A stretch of 64,000 nt of DNA from Pseudomonadota bacterium (GCA_023433705.1 JAEYUC010000036.1:11980-75979); one strand, 5' to 3'; shown: positions 17,469 to 26,955, counted from the stretch's first letter. The notes: generated by a model from the sequence alone, not told the origin. Program-made: numbers and translations.

Positions 17469-19373
17469 ATGCTGCAACGTATTCGGGATGGCCTGCAGGC
17501 CTCCAAAGCAATCACTTGGGTCATCCTCGGCGCCATCGGTCTCACGTTCGTCTTCTGGGGCGGCTCCGGAGCGCTGGATCTCGGTGGCGGGTCCATGCAG
17601 GGCGCGGCGACCGTCGACGGCGAGGACATTCCGGCATTCGACGCCACGCGCCAGTGGAGCGAAATGCAGAACCGCTGGGCGACTCAGGTCGGTACCGAGA
17701 TGACCGACGAGCAGCGCAAGAACTTCCAGCAGAACATCATCGACAATCTCGTCCTGCGGAAGGTCATCGATTCGCGCCTGCGTGACGGAAACTTCCGGGT
17801 GAGCGAGCAGGCAGTCCTCGCCGAATTCCAGAACATCCCGGCGTTCCAGGATGCCGAGGGCAAATACGATCCGAACCAGGCGCGGCTGTTCCTGCAGCAG
17901 ACCGGCAAGAGCGAACGCGAATTCTTCGACGACGTCCGCAAGCAGCTGCTGATCGACCAGCTGCAGCAGGGGCTCGGTTCGTCCTTCTTCCTGACGCAGG
18001 CGGAAGCTCAGCGTCTCTTCAATCTCGAGAACGAAGAGCGCGAAGTGCAGTACGCGCAGTTGTCGGCGGATGCGTTCGCGGGCGATCAGCCCATCGAAGA
18101 AGCCGACATCAAGGACTTCTACGAGAAGAACGGCGACCGCTTCATGACGACCGAGTCGGTCGCGCTCGAATTCGCCGAGTTGCGGCTCGAGTCGCTGGCG
18201 TCGCAGGTGGAACCGACGGAAGCCGATCTGCGCAAGGTCTACGACGAGAACCGCGCCAACTACGTGCTCGAAGAGCGTCGCCGCGCGCGCCACATCCTCA
18301 TTCCCGCGGAAGAAGGCGAAGAGGCCGCCGCGCTGAAGAAGGCCGAAAGCGTCCTGGCCGAGGCCCGTGCCGGCAAGGATTTCGGCGAACTCGCGAAAAA
18401 GAATTCCTCGGACGTGACCGCCCAATCGGGCGGAGAACTCGGCTTCGTCGAGCACAGCCAGTTCCCCGGCCCCTTCGGCGATACGTTGTTCAGCATGAAC
18501 GTCGGCGACATCGCGGGTCCGGTCAAATCGCAGTTCGGCTACCACATCATCAAGCTCGAAGAGATCCAGGCCGGCGAGGGCCGGGACTTCGACAGCGTGC
18601 GCGCCGAGATCGATTCGCAATATCGCCAGGATCGCGCCGCCCAGCTCTTTGGCGATCGCCAGGAAGCCGTCGCCGAGCGCATCGAGAAAGGCGAGACCGA
18701 TCTCGACAAGCTCGCCGCCGAATACGGCCTCGCGCGCGGCAGCATTCCGGAATTCCTGCGAGGCGGCGGCGCGCCGCCGCTGGGATCGAGCCCAGACCTT
18801 CAGCAGATCGTCTTCAGCGACGAAGCGCTCAACCAGGGCAGGATCGTCGGCCCGGTCGCGCTCGGCGAAGATCGACTGGTCATCGCGAAGGTTGCCCAGC
18901 ATCGCAAGGCCGAAGTGAAGCCGCTCGAAACCGTGCGCGAGGAAATCGTCGCGCTGCTGCGCCATGAGCGTGGCGCGGCCGCGGCAAAGGCCGCCGCCGA
19001 CGCGGCGCTCGCCCGGCTCGAGGCCGGCGAGAAACTCGAAACGGTCGCGAAGGACTGGAAGGTTCCGGTCGAACCCCCGCGATTCGTGGGCCGCGGAGAT
19101 CCGTCGATCCCGGCTGCGTTGCGCACCGCGATCTTCGAGGCGCCGCGCCCGACGGAGACTCCGGTGTCGAAAGCCGCGTCGCTCGACGATGGCTCGTCGG
19201 CGGTGTTCGTCGTGACGCGCTCGCGCACCGGCGACGCCAGCGTGAACCCGATGCTCGTGCAGCAACAGAAGGACATGCTGTTGCAGCGCTCCGCCCAGGG
19301 AGACCTGGCCGCATACGTCAACGAAGCCAAGGCCAACGCGAAAATCGTGGTCAACCCGAAGGTGTTCGAGTAA
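17469..19373 (+). CDS. ppiD: Membrane-anchored peptidyl-prolyl isomerase PpiD
   Basis: 634 residues with a single N-terminal membrane anchor (AITWVILGAIGLTFVFW) and a periplasmic SurA-like chaperone region. The parvulin domain spans about 265-365 (RRARHILIP, SGGELGFVEHSQFPGPF, QFGYHIIKLEEI). It assists folding of secreted and outer-membrane proteins at the Sec translocon. In many relatives hupB lies between lon and ppiD; here two tRNA genes take that place. The start ATG follows the sequence CCAGGACTGTCG. Confidence 0.93.
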   Translation: MLQRIRDGLQASKAITWVILGAIGLTFVFWGGSGALDLGGGSMQGAATVDGEDIPAFDATRQWSEMQNRWATQVGTEMTDEQRKNFQQNIIDNLVLRKVIDSRLRDGNFRVSEQAVLAEFQNIPAFQDAEGKYDPNQARLFLQQTGKSEREFFDDVRKQLLIDQLQQGLGSSFFLTQAEAQRLFNLENEEREVQYAQLSADAFAGDQPIEEADIKDFYEKNGDRFMTTESVALEFAELRLESLASQVEPTEADLRKVYDENRANYVLEERRRARHILIPAEEGEEAAALKKAESVLAEARAGKDFGELAKKNSSDVTAQSGGELGFVEHSQFPGPFGDTLFSMNVGDIAGPVKSQFGYHIIKLEEIQAGEGRDFDSVRAEIDSQYRQDRAAQLFGDRQEAVAERIEKGETDLDKLAAEYGLARGSIPEFLRGGGAPPLGSSPDLQQIVFSDEALNQGRIVGPVALGEDRLVIAKVAQHRKAEVKPLETVREEIVALLRHERGAAAAKAAADAALARLEAGEKLETVAKDWKVPVEPPRFVGRGDPSIPAALRTAIFEAPRPTETPVSKAASLDDGSSAVFVVTRSRTGDASVNPMLVQQQKDMLLQRSAQGDLAAYVNEAKANAKIVVNPKVFE

Positions 19374-19379
19374 CACCGC

Positions 19380-20699
19380 ATGGGAGCGGCTGGCGCGGAT
19401 TCGAAACCAACGCCCGTCCTGCCGATCCTGATCGCGATGCTGGCCGGCGCGGTCGTCGGCGCGCTGGTCGGTAACTTCCTCGGTCCCGAGGGAACGATCG
19501 GGAATTTCCAGCTCGTGCCGATCTTCGATCTCGTCGGCACGATGTTCATCAACCTGCTGAAGATGATCATCGTGCCGCTGATCATGGCGTCGGTGATCAC
19601 GGGCGTCGCCGCGCTCGGCTCCGGTCCGGACCTCGGCCGGCTCGGCGGCAAGACTCTGGCGTTCTACGTCATCACCACGCTGATCGCCGTGATGATCGCG
19701 CTGGCGATCGTCAACATCGTCCAGCCGGGCTTCGAAGATGGAGCGCCCGTGGGCGACAAGCTCGCGCTCACCCGGGATGCAGCGACGGTGGCCGAAGGCG
19801 TGAAGGCTCGCGCCGATGCCAGCGTGCTCGAGACCATCAAGGGCATCATTCCTCAGAACGTGATCGAGGCTGCCGCGAACACCAAACTACTGGCGCTGGT
19901 GTTCTTCTCCGTGCTGTTCGGCTTCTTCCTGGCCCGCATCGACCAGCCGCATCGCGGCACGGTCATGAGCTTCTGGCAGGGCATCTTCGAAGTGATGATG
20001 CGCATCACCGGCTGGATCATGACGATCGCGCCGATCGGCGTATTCGCGCTCATCGCCAAGGTCGTGGCCGTATCGGGATTCGAGGGCGCACGACCCCTGG
20101 CGATATTCGCCTTGTGCGTGCTCGCTGGACTGCTGATCTACGGCTTCGTCGCGCTGCCCGTGCTGCTCGCGCTGGTGGCCCGCGTGAATCCATGGAGGCT
20201 GTACCCGGCGATGGCGCCCGCGCTGCTGACCGCCTTCTCCACGGCGTCTTCGTCCGCCACGTTGCCGCTGTCGCTGAATTGCCTCGAGAAGCGCGCGAAG
20301 GTGTCGGAGCGGATCGCCGGCTTCGTGATGCCGCTGGGCGCGTCGGTTAATCACGCCGGCAGCGCGCTCTACGAATGCGCCGCCGCCATGTTCATCGCCC
20401 AGGCCTACGGCCTGCACCTGTCGTTCAGCACGCAGTTCACCGTGGTGATCCTGGCGCTCATCACCTCGATGGGAATCGCCGGCATTCCGTCCGCGTCGCT
20501 GGTCGGCATCGCGATCATCCTGGCAGCCGTGGGGCTGCCCGCCGAAGCGATCGGAGTATTGCTGGTGTTCGATCGCATCCTCGACATGTGCCGCACGGCC
20601 ATCAACGTTCTGGCGGATGCAGCCTGCACGGTGATCATCGCGCGGCTCGAGGGCGAGACCGAAGTGCTCGCCGCGCCCGTCAGTATTTCTCAGGCCTGA
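19380..20699 (+). CDS. Dicarboxylate/amino acid:cation symporter (DAACS, SLC1 family)
   Basis: 439 residues with about eight membrane helices and two re-entrant hairpins. Signature segments are MFINLLKMIIVPLI, the Ser-rich hairpin FSTASSSATLPLS, NHAGSALYE and DRILDMCRTAINV with the substrate-coordinating Asp and Arg. Family members import glutamate, aspartate or C4-dicarboxylates with Na+ or H+. The Arg in DMCRTA favours an acidic substrate; which one cannot be read. It begins 6 nt after ppiD and converges with fabI. Confidence 0.9.
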   Translation: MGAAGADSKPTPVLPILIAMLAGAVVGALVGNFLGPEGTIGNFQLVPIFDLVGTMFINLLKMIIVPLIMASVITGVAALGSGPDLGRLGGKTLAFYVITTLIAVMIALAIVNIVQPGFEDGAPVGDKLALTRDAATVAEGVKARADASVLETIKGIIPQNVIEAAANTKLLALVFFSVLFGFFLARIDQPHRGTVMSFWQGIFEVMMRITGWIMTIAPIGVFALIAKVVAVSGFEGARPLAIFALCVLAGLLIYGFVALPVLLALVARVNPWRLYPAMAPALLTAFSTASSSATLPLSLNCLEKRAKVSERIAGFVMPLGASVNHAGSALYECAAAMFIAQAYGLHLSFSTQFTVVILALITSMGIAGIPSASLVGIAIILAAVGLPAEAIGVLLVFDRILDMCRTAINVLADAACTVIIARLEGETEVLAAPVSISQA

Positions 20700-20711
20700 C
20701 GGCCACTCCTC

Positions 20712-20732
20712 ACGCCGCCGAAGCGGCGGCGT
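20712..20732. terminator. Hairpin between convergent genes, possible bidirectional terminator
   Basis: ACGCCGCCG (20712-20720) pairs with CGGCGGCGT (20724-20732) over a 3-nt loop, centred in the 81-bp gap between the symporter and fabI stops. There is no U-tract on either strand, so termination efficiency is uncertain. Confidence 0.45.
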
Positions 20733-20780
20733 CCGTGAGTAGTTTGGAGCCGGTAGATCGGTCGACGCGGGCTGCGCCGC

Positions 20781-21581
20781 TCAGCCTTCGCCTGCCTCTT
20801 GCGGGAAGCTCATGCCTACGGTGCTGAAGCCGGCGTCGACGTACATGATCTCGCCGGTCACGCCGTTCGCGAGATCGGAGCAGAGAAACGCCGCGGCGTT
20901 GCCCACATCCTCGAGAGTCACGTTGCGGCGCAAAGGCGCGACATCCGCGACACGGCTCAGCATCTTGCGGAAACCCGCGATACCGGCGGCCGCGAGAGTC
21001 TTGATCGGGCCCGCGGAGATGGCGTTCACGCGGATGTTGTGCGGGCCGAGGTCGGCGGCGAGGAAACGCACGTTCGCCTCGAGGCTCGCCTTGGCGAGGC
21101 CCATCACGTTGTAGCTCGGGATCGATTTCACTGCGCCCAGGTACGAGAGCGTCAGGATCGCGCCGGCGCGGCCCTCCATGAGCGGCTTTGCGGCACGAGC
21201 CAGCGCGGTCAGGCTGTAGCTCGATACGTCGTGCGCGACGCGGAAGGATTCGCGGGTCGTGCTGTCGGCGAATCCCCCGGCGAGGGCTTCGCGCGGGGCA
21301 AACGCCACCGCGTGCACGAGGACGTCGAGGTGGCCCCAGGACTGCTTGAGGGCGGCGAAGGTCGAATCGATTTCGGCGTCGTTCGTGACGTCGAGGGGCA
21401 GGACGAGCTTGGAGCCGAGCGATTCGGCGAGGGGCTGGACGCGGTCCTTGAACTTGTCGTTCACGTACGTGAAGGCGAGTTCGGCGCCTTCGCGGTGCAT
21501 CGCCTGCGCGATTCCCCAGGCGATCGAACGATCCGACGCGACGCCGACGATCAGCGCGCGCTTACCGCTCATGAACCCCAT
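20781..21581 (-). CDS. fabI: Enoyl-[acyl-carrier-protein] reductase (NADH) FabI
   Basis: 266 residues of the short-chain dehydrogenase fold. GVASDRSIAWGIAQAM is the FabI-type nucleotide motif, and SYNVMGLAKASLEANVRFLA contains the Tyr-x6-Lys catalytic pair; ISAGPIKTLAAAGI is the substrate loop. It performs the last reduction of fatty-acid elongation. The start ATG at 21581 has GAGAGGA upstream. It is monocistronic and convergent with the symporter gene. Confidence 0.95.
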   Translation of the reverse strand: MGFMSGKRALIVGVASDRSIAWGIAQAMHREGAELAFTYVNDKFKDRVQPLAESLGSKLVLPLDVTNDAEIDSTFAALKQSWGHLDVLVHAVAFAPREALAGGFADSTTRESFRVAHDVSSYSLTALARAAKPLMEGRAGAILTLSYLGAVKSIPSYNVMGLAKASLEANVRFLAADLGPHNIRVNAISAGPIKTLAAAGIAGFRKMLSRVADVAPLRRNVTLEDVGNAAAFLCSDLANGVTGEIMYVDAGFSTVGMSFPQEAGEG

Positions 21582-21694
21582 GTTTGCATCCTCTCCAGGT
21601 GGTTTGTCGAGGGCGGCATTCTGCCAGCCTCGGCCCCGGAGAGGGGACTAATCCGCCGAAAGGCCCGGTGTGAGGGCCTGGCGCGCGAACCGTC

Positions 21695-23473
21695 TCAGTG
21701 ACGTCGGACGTTGACCGTCAGACGCTGACCGGGACGCAGGATGGAGTGCTTGCTGATGCCGTTCCAGTTGACGAGATCCGAGACGGTCACGCCAAACAGC
21801 TGCGCGATGCGCGACAGCGTGTCGCCGCTGCGCACCTTGTAGCTCACCGGGCGCGAGTCGCCGGACGGCGCCTTCTTGCCGCCGGACGCGGCACGCGTGT
21901 TGAGAACGAGTTTCTGGCCCGCGCGCAGCGTATCGGTGGGACCCATGCCATTGATGCGCGCCAGTGTCGCCACGTCCATGCGGTTGTTCTTCGCGATGCG
22001 CCAGAGCGAGTCGCCCCTGCGTACCACGTGCACCGCGGGGCGACGGCCCGTGCGGCTGTCGCGTCCATCCACTCGCGCCGCCGCGAGCATCACCTTCGGC
22101 GGCAGGTTCATGACCGCGGACGGAACACGCAGCTCGGCGCCGATGACGAGCAGGCTCGAGTCGGTGAGATTGTTCATGTCGCGCACCACGGCCGGGTGCG
22201 TCTTGTACTTGCGCGCGATCGCCGCGACCGTCTCGCCCTGCGTGACCTTGTGAACCGACACGCGCACGCGCTGGTCGGCGGGCAACAGCTCGAGGTTGCG
22301 CTTGAAGGCGTCAGCGGCGTCACGCGGCAGCAGCAGGAAATGCGGTCCCGCCGGATCCGTCGCCCAGCGATGGAAACCCGGGTTGAGTTCGTAGACTTCG
22401 TCGATCGTGATGCCCGCGAGCTCGGCCGCGAGCGTGAGGTCGATCTGGCCGCCGGTGTCGACCTTCGCGAAGTAGGGCTCGTTGGCGATCGGACTGAACG
22501 CGATGCCGTACTTCTCCGGATCCGCGACCAGGCGGCGCATGGCCAGCAGCTTCGGTACGTACGCGCGGGTCTCGGAAGGCAGGTTCAGGCTGAAGAAATC
22601 CACCGGCTTTCCAAGCGCGCGATTCTTTTTCACCTCGCGCTGCACGCGCGCCTCGCCGCAGTTGTAACCCGCGATCGCGAGCAACCAGTCGTTGAAGAAT
22701 TCGTCGTGCATGTACTGCAGGTAGTCGAGCGCGGCGCGCGTCGAGGCGAGCACGTCGCGTCGGCCGTCGTACCACCAGTCCTGCTTGAGGCCGAAGCGCT
22801 CGCCGGTGCCCGGCATGAATTGCCACAGGCCGTTCGCCGTGGCCCATGAACGCGCATAAGGCTCGAACGCGCTCTCGACCACCGGCAGCAGCGCGAGCTC
22901 GAGCGGCATGCCGCGAGCTTCTATTTCCTGGACGATGTGATGCAGGTACAAGCCCGCGCGTCCGAACACGCGCTCCAGGTACTGCGGATTGTTCGCGTAC
23001 CAGTTGAGCTGCACGTCGATGGCGCGCGAGTTGATATCGTCGAGCTTGAAACCCGCGCGGATGCGGTCGAAGACGTCGGGATACTGTTCGGGCGTGAGGC
23101 CGGCAAGGGTCTGCGTCGACTCCATGTCCGCGGCTTCGGCGAGCGCGCCTTCGGCCTCCAGCACTTCGGCCACGACCTCGGCGGACGAGGGATTTTCTTC
23201 AGGGAGTTCGGCGGTTGTCTCGGCGACCGCGTTGGTCGCCGCGACGCTGGTCCTGGTGCGCTGCGCGCGGCGCGGCTTCGGAGCCGCGGTCTGGGGCGCA
23301 GCCTCCGTCGACATCGCCTGCACGTCGGCGGATACCGACTCGCTGAGGGAGGCGTTGCTCTCGGCGGTTTCGCCGCGGGTCTTGCCGCTTGGGGCCGTGG
23401 CGCAGCCGGACACTGCGACTGCTACGAACATCAATGACGCAAAGGCGCGCCATCCGGTGAATCCAACTGTCAA
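21695..23473 (-). CDS. mltD: Membrane-bound lytic murein transglycosylase D with three LysM domains
   Basis: 592 residues from a TTG at 23473 preceded by GGGGGT; the signal peptide ends in the lipobox VSGC (Cys24), so it is a lipoprotein. After a Ser/Ala-rich linker comes the SLT domain with catalytic Glu in PVVESAFEPYARS and GLWQFMPGTGERFGL. Three LysM repeats follow: near KVTQGETVAAIA, VRRGDSLWRIA and VRSGDTLSRIA. It cleaves peptidoglycan glycan strands to 1,6-anhydro ends. As in E. coli it is close to yafS-rnhA-dnaQ, but gloB is missing between them. Confidence 0.93.
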   Translation of the reverse strand: MTVGFTGWRAFASLMFVAVAVSGCATAPSGKTRGETAESNASLSESVSADVQAMSTEAAPQTAAPKPRRAQRTRTSVAATNAVAETTAELPEENPSSAEVVAEVLEAEGALAEAADMESTQTLAGLTPEQYPDVFDRIRAGFKLDDINSRAIDVQLNWYANNPQYLERVFGRAGLYLHHIVQEIEARGMPLELALLPVVESAFEPYARSWATANGLWQFMPGTGERFGLKQDWWYDGRRDVLASTRAALDYLQYMHDEFFNDWLLAIAGYNCGEARVQREVKKNRALGKPVDFFSLNLPSETRAYVPKLLAMRRLVADPEKYGIAFSPIANEPYFAKVDTGGQIDLTLAAELAGITIDEVYELNPGFHRWATDPAGPHFLLLPRDAADAFKRNLELLPADQRVRVSVHKVTQGETVAAIARKYKTHPAVVRDMNNLTDSSLLVIGAELRVPSAVMNLPPKVMLAAARVDGRDSRTGRRPAVHVVRRGDSLWRIAKNNRMDVATLARINGMGPTDTLRAGQKLVLNTRAASGGKKAPSGDSRPVSYKVRSGDTLSRIAQLFGVTVSDLVNWNGISKHSILRPGQRLTVNVRRH

Positions 23474-23579
23474 TTCACACCCCCAAAGGGAACGAGGCGA
23501 GGACCGTTTGCCGAAACAGGACGGTACTTGTTCGAGGGGCCGTATTTAAGCCGTAAGTTCACAGGATTGCTATCTTTTT

Positions 23580-23595
23580 TGTGATGTAATTCACG
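23580..23595. promoter_or_regulatory. CRP/Vfr-type palindrome in the mltD-yafS intergenic region
   Basis: TGTGATGTAATTCACG fits the CRP half-site arrangement TGTGA-N6-TCACA in nine of ten defined positions. It lies 107 nt upstream of mltD and 7 nt before the yafS start. A TTAAAT on the minus strand (23544-23549) could be an mltD -10. Function is inferred from the motif only. Confidence 0.4.
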
Positions 23596-23601
23596 CAGTT
23601 T

Positions 23602-24342
23602 GTGACGTACGCCACTGCATCCACCCTGATCGAATCCTGGCTTGAAACCGGCCTCGGGAAGGCCGTATTGCAGGCCGAATCCGAGCTCATGTCCGAGGCG
23701 TTGGACGATGTTTTCGGATGGGAGTTGCTTCAGGTGGGAACTTGGGGAGTTCGCGACTCGCTGCTCGCCGGTTGTCGCACGCGACGTCACGCAGTTATCG
23801 CCAGCGCGCGTTCCGGTCCTCCGGCAGCGGACATCGTGGCGCGTCTGTCGCAATTGCCGATCGCCAATGGCGCGGTCGATGCGGTCGTGCTGCCGCACAC
23901 CCTGGAGTTCGAGACCGATCCGTACGCGGTCGTCCGCGAAGTGGACAGGGTGCTCGCCGGCGAAGGCCAGCTCATCGTGCTCGGTTTCCGCCCGTTCAGT
24001 CTCTGGGGATTCCGCAGCCGCGCGATCAGCCGCGGCTATCCACCCGGTCTCAAGCGCATGCTCGGCGCCCGCCGCATCGCCGACTGGCTCGAGCTGCTCG
24101 GTTACGACATTTCGATCACGCGCAATTACCTGTTCGCGCCCCCGTGGGGCGGCATCGCGCCGCAGCCCGGCGTCCCGTCGTCGCTGGTGCGCCGCGGCTG
24201 GATGAAGCCCTGGCCCGCCGGCGCGTATCTCATCAAGGCGCGCAAGCGTGTGTACACGCTCACGCCCATCCGTCCGCGAGTGCGCGAGCGCGTGCAGCCC
24301 ATCGGCGGTCTCGTGAAGCCGACGACCCGGTCGAGCAACTGA
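23602..24342 (+). CDS. yafS: YafS-like class I SAM-dependent methyltransferase-fold protein
   Basis: 246 residues from a GTG; no better start or clear ribosome site is present. The core LPIANGAVDAVVLPHTLEF and REVDRVLAGEGQLIVLGF matches the post-motif region of class I methyltransferases, but a classical GxGxG SAM loop is not evident: the equivalent stretch is LLQVGTWGVRDSLL. The order yafS-rnhA-dnaQ is the same as in E. coli, which supports orthology. The substrate of YafS is not established. It is divergent from mltD. Confidence 0.78.
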   Translation: MTYATASTLIESWLETGLGKAVLQAESELMSEALDDVFGWELLQVGTWGVRDSLLAGCRTRRHAVIASARSGPPAADIVARLSQLPIANGAVDAVVLPHTLEFETDPYAVVREVDRVLAGEGQLIVLGFRPFSLWGFRSRAISRGYPPGLKRMLGARRIADWLELLGYDISITRNYLFAPPWGGIAPQPGVPSSLVRRGWMKPWPAGAYLIKARKRVYTLTPIRPRVRERVQPIGGLVKPTTRSSN

Positions 24343-24346
24343 CGGA

Positions 24347-24784
24347 ATGAGCCAGGTCGAGATCTACACGGATGGCGCGTGTCGCGGCAATCCGGGCCCC
24401 GGTGGTTGGGCGGCTCTGCTGCGACTGGGCGAACACGAGCGCGAGATTTCCGGCGCCGAGGCCATGACGACTAACAACCGCATGGAGCTCACCGCGGTGA
24501 TCCGCGCGCTCGAAGCGCTCAAGCGTCCGGTGCGCGGCCACATCTACACGGATTCCCAATATGTCCGCCAGGGTGTGCTCGAGTGGCTGGCGAGCTGGAA
24601 AGCGCGCGGCTGGAAGACCGCCGACAAGAAGCCGGTCAAGAACCAGGATTTGTGGCAGGAGCTCGATCTGCTGCGCCAGAAGCACGATTTGCAGTGGCAC
24701 TGGGTCAAGGGACATTCCGGTCACGTCGAGAACGAACGCGTCGATGCGCTCGCGAACCGCGCCATCGACGCGCTGCTCGGTTAA
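24347..24784 (+). CDS. rnhA: Ribonuclease HI
   Basis: 145 residues with the DEDD metal-binding set Asp9 (YTDGACRGNPGPGGW), Glu47 (NNRMELTAV), Asp69 (YTDSQYV) and Asp133, plus the catalytic His123 in VKGHSGHVENE. It degrades RNA in RNA-DNA hybrids. The basic handle KARGWKTADKKPVKN is intact. It starts 4 nt after yafS and ends 9 nt before dnaQ. Confidence 0.97.
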   Translation: MSQVEIYTDGACRGNPGPGGWAALLRLGEHEREISGAEAMTTNNRMELTAVIRALEALKRPVRGHIYTDSQYVRQGVLEWLASWKARGWKTADKKPVKNQDLWQELDLLRQKHDLQWHWVKGHSGHVENERVDALANRAIDALLG

Positions 24785-24793
24785 AGTCACGCG

Positions 24794-25564
24794 ATGCGCC
24801 AAGTAGTCCTGGACGTCGAAACCACCGGCCTCGAAGCAAGCGAAGGCCATCGCATCATCGAAATCGGCTGTGTCGAGATCCTGAATCGCAGGCCGACCGG
24901 CCAGAAATTCCACCGTTACCTGAATCCGGAACGCGAGATCGACGCGGGTGCGCTCGCGGTGCACGGCATCGACAGCGCGCGCCTCGCGCAGGCGCCGAAG
25001 TTCGCCGATGTCGCCCACGAGCTCATCGCCTTCATTCGCGACGCGGAGCTCATCATCCACAACGCGCCGTTCGACGTCGGGTTCCTCGATGCCGAGTTCG
25101 CGCGGCTCCAGGGCGAAGTGCGCGCCGTGGCGCACATCTGCCGCGTGCTCGACACGCTCGCGCTCGCGCGCAGCCTGCATCCGGGTCAGCGCAACAGTCT
25201 CGATGCGCTCTGCAAGCGTTACAGCGTCGACAACAGCAAGCGCGACCTGCACGGCGCGCTGCTCGACGCCGGGATCCTCGTCGACGTGTACCTGGCGATG
25301 ACCGGTGGGCAGAGCGCACTCGCGCTCGATGTCAGCGCGGGCGCCGGCGAACGGTCCCGTGTCAGCGTGGCGGTTCCCACGTTGCGCACCCCCGGAATCC
25401 AGCTCGCGGTTCCGCAGCCGGACGACGAGGAACTGCGCCGCCACGAGGCCCTGCTGGACGTCATCCAGAAGGCGAGCGGCGGGAAGGTCGTCTGGCGGAT
25501 GGGGGCTCCGGAAGGGGGCTCCGGCAGTCAGCCGGCCGCCGCCGGCGCCGTGGGACAGCGATAG
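24794..25564 (+). CDS. dnaQ: DNA polymerase III epsilon subunit (3'-5' proofreading exonuclease)
   Basis: 256 residues with DEDDh active-site residues Asp7 and Glu9 (LDVETTGL), Asp94 (HNAPFDVGFLD), His153 and Asp158 (DLHGALLDAG). A clamp-binding motif QSALAL starts at residue 173, at the place of QTSMAF in E. coli. The C-terminal polymerase-binding segment ELRRHEALLDVIQKASGG is recognisable, followed by an extra Gly/Ala-rich tail of about 20 residues. It closes the yafS-rnhA-dnaQ run. Confidence 0.95.
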   Translation: MRQVVLDVETTGLEASEGHRIIEIGCVEILNRRPTGQKFHRYLNPEREIDAGALAVHGIDSARLAQAPKFADVAHELIAFIRDAELIIHNAPFDVGFLDAEFARLQGEVRAVAHICRVLDTLALARSLHPGQRNSLDALCKRYSVDNSKRDLHGALLDAGILVDVYLAMTGGQSALALDVSAGAGERSRVSVAVPTLRTPGIQLAVPQPDDEELRRHEALLDVIQKASGGKVVWRMGAPEGGSGSQPAAAGAVGQR

Positions 25565-25596
25565 AACGCACAGAAATCACCGAACAGTGCCTCCGG

Positions 25597-25615
25597 CGGC
25601 TCGATTTGCGAGCCG
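25597..25615 (+). terminator. Hairpin after dnaQ, weak terminator candidate
   Basis: CGGCTCG (25597-25603) and CGAGCCG (25609-25615) form a 7-bp stem with a 5-nt loop, 33 nt beyond the dnaQ stop. No run of T follows, so it may only be a processing or pause hairpin. It marks the border between housekeeping genes and the polysaccharide region. Confidence 0.28.
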
Positions 25616-25674
25616 CGGAACGGCAAGATCGCGGCCGCGCGTCGCCCTAAGGGCTTAAGAGAGATAGAAAAATC

Positions 25675-26955
25675 ATGGATTTGAGCTTGAGAAAGTGCCG
25701 GATCGGCATCGTCGGTCTGGGATACGTCGGGCTGCCGCTGGCCGTGGAATTCGGCAAACACTTCGACACCGTCGGGTTCGACATCAAGGCCAACCGCATC
25801 GCCGAGCTCAAGTCGGGGAAGGACTCCACCCTCGAATGTTCGCCGGCCGAGCTCAAAGCCGCGAAGCTGCTCAAGTACTCCACGAGCCTCAAGGAGCTCG
25901 GCAAGTGCCGTGTGTTCATCGTCACCGTGCCGACACCGATCGACCGCTACAACCGGCCGGACCTCACGCCGCTCGAGCGCTCGAGCGAGACGGTGGGCAG
26001 GGTGCTCAAGAAGGGCGACGTTGTCGTTTACGAATCGACCGTCTATCCCGGCTGCACCGAGGAAGTTTGCATCCCCATCCTCGAGCGTGTGTCGGGCCTC
26101 AAGTTCAACAAGGATTTCTTCGCCGGCTACAGTCCCGAACGCATCAATCCCGGCGACAAGGAACATCGCCTGCCTTCGATCAAGAAGGTCACGTCCGGCT
26201 CGACGCCCGAAGTCGCGGACTTCGTCGACAAGTTGTACCGCTCGGTCGTGCGCGCGGGCACACACAAGGCGTCGAGCATTCGCGTGGCCGAGGCCGCCAA
26301 GGTCATCGAGAACACGCAGCGCGACGTCAACATCGCGCTCATCAACGAGCTCGCATTGCTGTTCAATCGCCTCGGAATCGACACGGAAGAAGTGCTGCTG
26401 GCCGCGGGCAGCAAGTGGAACTTCCTGCCGTTCCGGCCGGGCCTGGTCGGCGGACACTGCATCGGCGTGGATCCTTACTACCTCACGCACAAGGCGCAGG
26501 AGATCGGCTTCCACCCCGAGATGATCCTCGCGGGACGCCGCCTCAACGACAGCATGGCTAACTACGTTGCCGCGCAGGTCGTGAAACTCATGGCCGGCAA
26601 GCGGATCCTGGCCAAGGGCTCGCGCGTGCTGGTGCTCGGACTCACGTTCAAGGAGAACTGCCCGGACCTGCGCAATTCGAAGGTCGCGGACGTCGTGCGC
26701 GAGCTCCGGAATTACGGCGCGAAAGTGGACGTGTACGACCCGTGGATCGACCGGGCCGAAGCGGAGCACGAATACGGGATTCGTCCGATAAGCCGCGTGC
26801 CCACGGGGGTTTATGATGCCGCCGTGATTGCCGTCGGCCACAAGGAATTCCGCGAGGAGGGCATCGAGAGCGTGCGCAGGGCCTGCAAGAAGAACCACGT
26901 CGTGTACGACATCAAGTACGTGTTCCCGGCCAGCAAGGTGGACGGTCGCCTGTGA
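25675..26955 (+). CDS. tviB: UDP-N-acetylglucosamine/UDP-hexose 6-dehydrogenase, TviB/WbpA type
   Basis: 426 residues. GIVGLGYVGLPLAVEFGKH is the NAD-binding loop, YSPERINPGDK is a family motif of the UDP-GlcNAc dehydrogenase branch, and GGHCIGVDPYYL carries the catalytic Cys262. It performs the two-step oxidation of a UDP-hexose(amine) to the uronic acid. The sequence type is that of TviB (Vi antigen) rather than of Ugd, whose gene is also present at 57599. It overlaps the downstream epimerase by GTGA, which parallels the TviB-TviC pair. Substrate as UDP-GlcNAc is a family-based inference. Confidence 0.87.
   Translation: MDLSLRKCRIGIVGLGYVGLPLAVEFGKHFDTVGFDIKANRIAELKSGKDSTLECSPAELKAAKLLKYSTSLKELGKCRVFIVTVPTPIDRYNRPDLTPLERSSETVGRVLKKGDVVVYESTVYPGCTEEVCIPILERVSGLKFNKDFFAGYSPERINPGDKEHRLPSIKKVTSGSTPEVADFVDKLYRSVVRAGTHKASSIRVAEAAKVIENTQRDVNIALINELALLFNRLGIDTEEVLLAAGSKWNFLPFRPGLVGGHCIGVDPYYLTHKAQEIGFHPEMILAGRRLNDSMANYVAAQVVKLMAGKRILAKGSRVLVLGLTFKENCPDLRNSKVADVVRELRNYGAKVDVYDPWIDRAEAEHEYGIRPISRVPTGVYDAAVIAVGHKEFREEGIESVRRACKKNHVVYDIKYVFPASKVDGRL

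Noticed and set aside
17289..19376. Minus-strand open frame of 695 codons opposite ppiD and across two tRNA genes
   Set aside because: It covers tRNA-Asp and part of tRNA-Val and mirrors ppiD codons, so it is a shadow.
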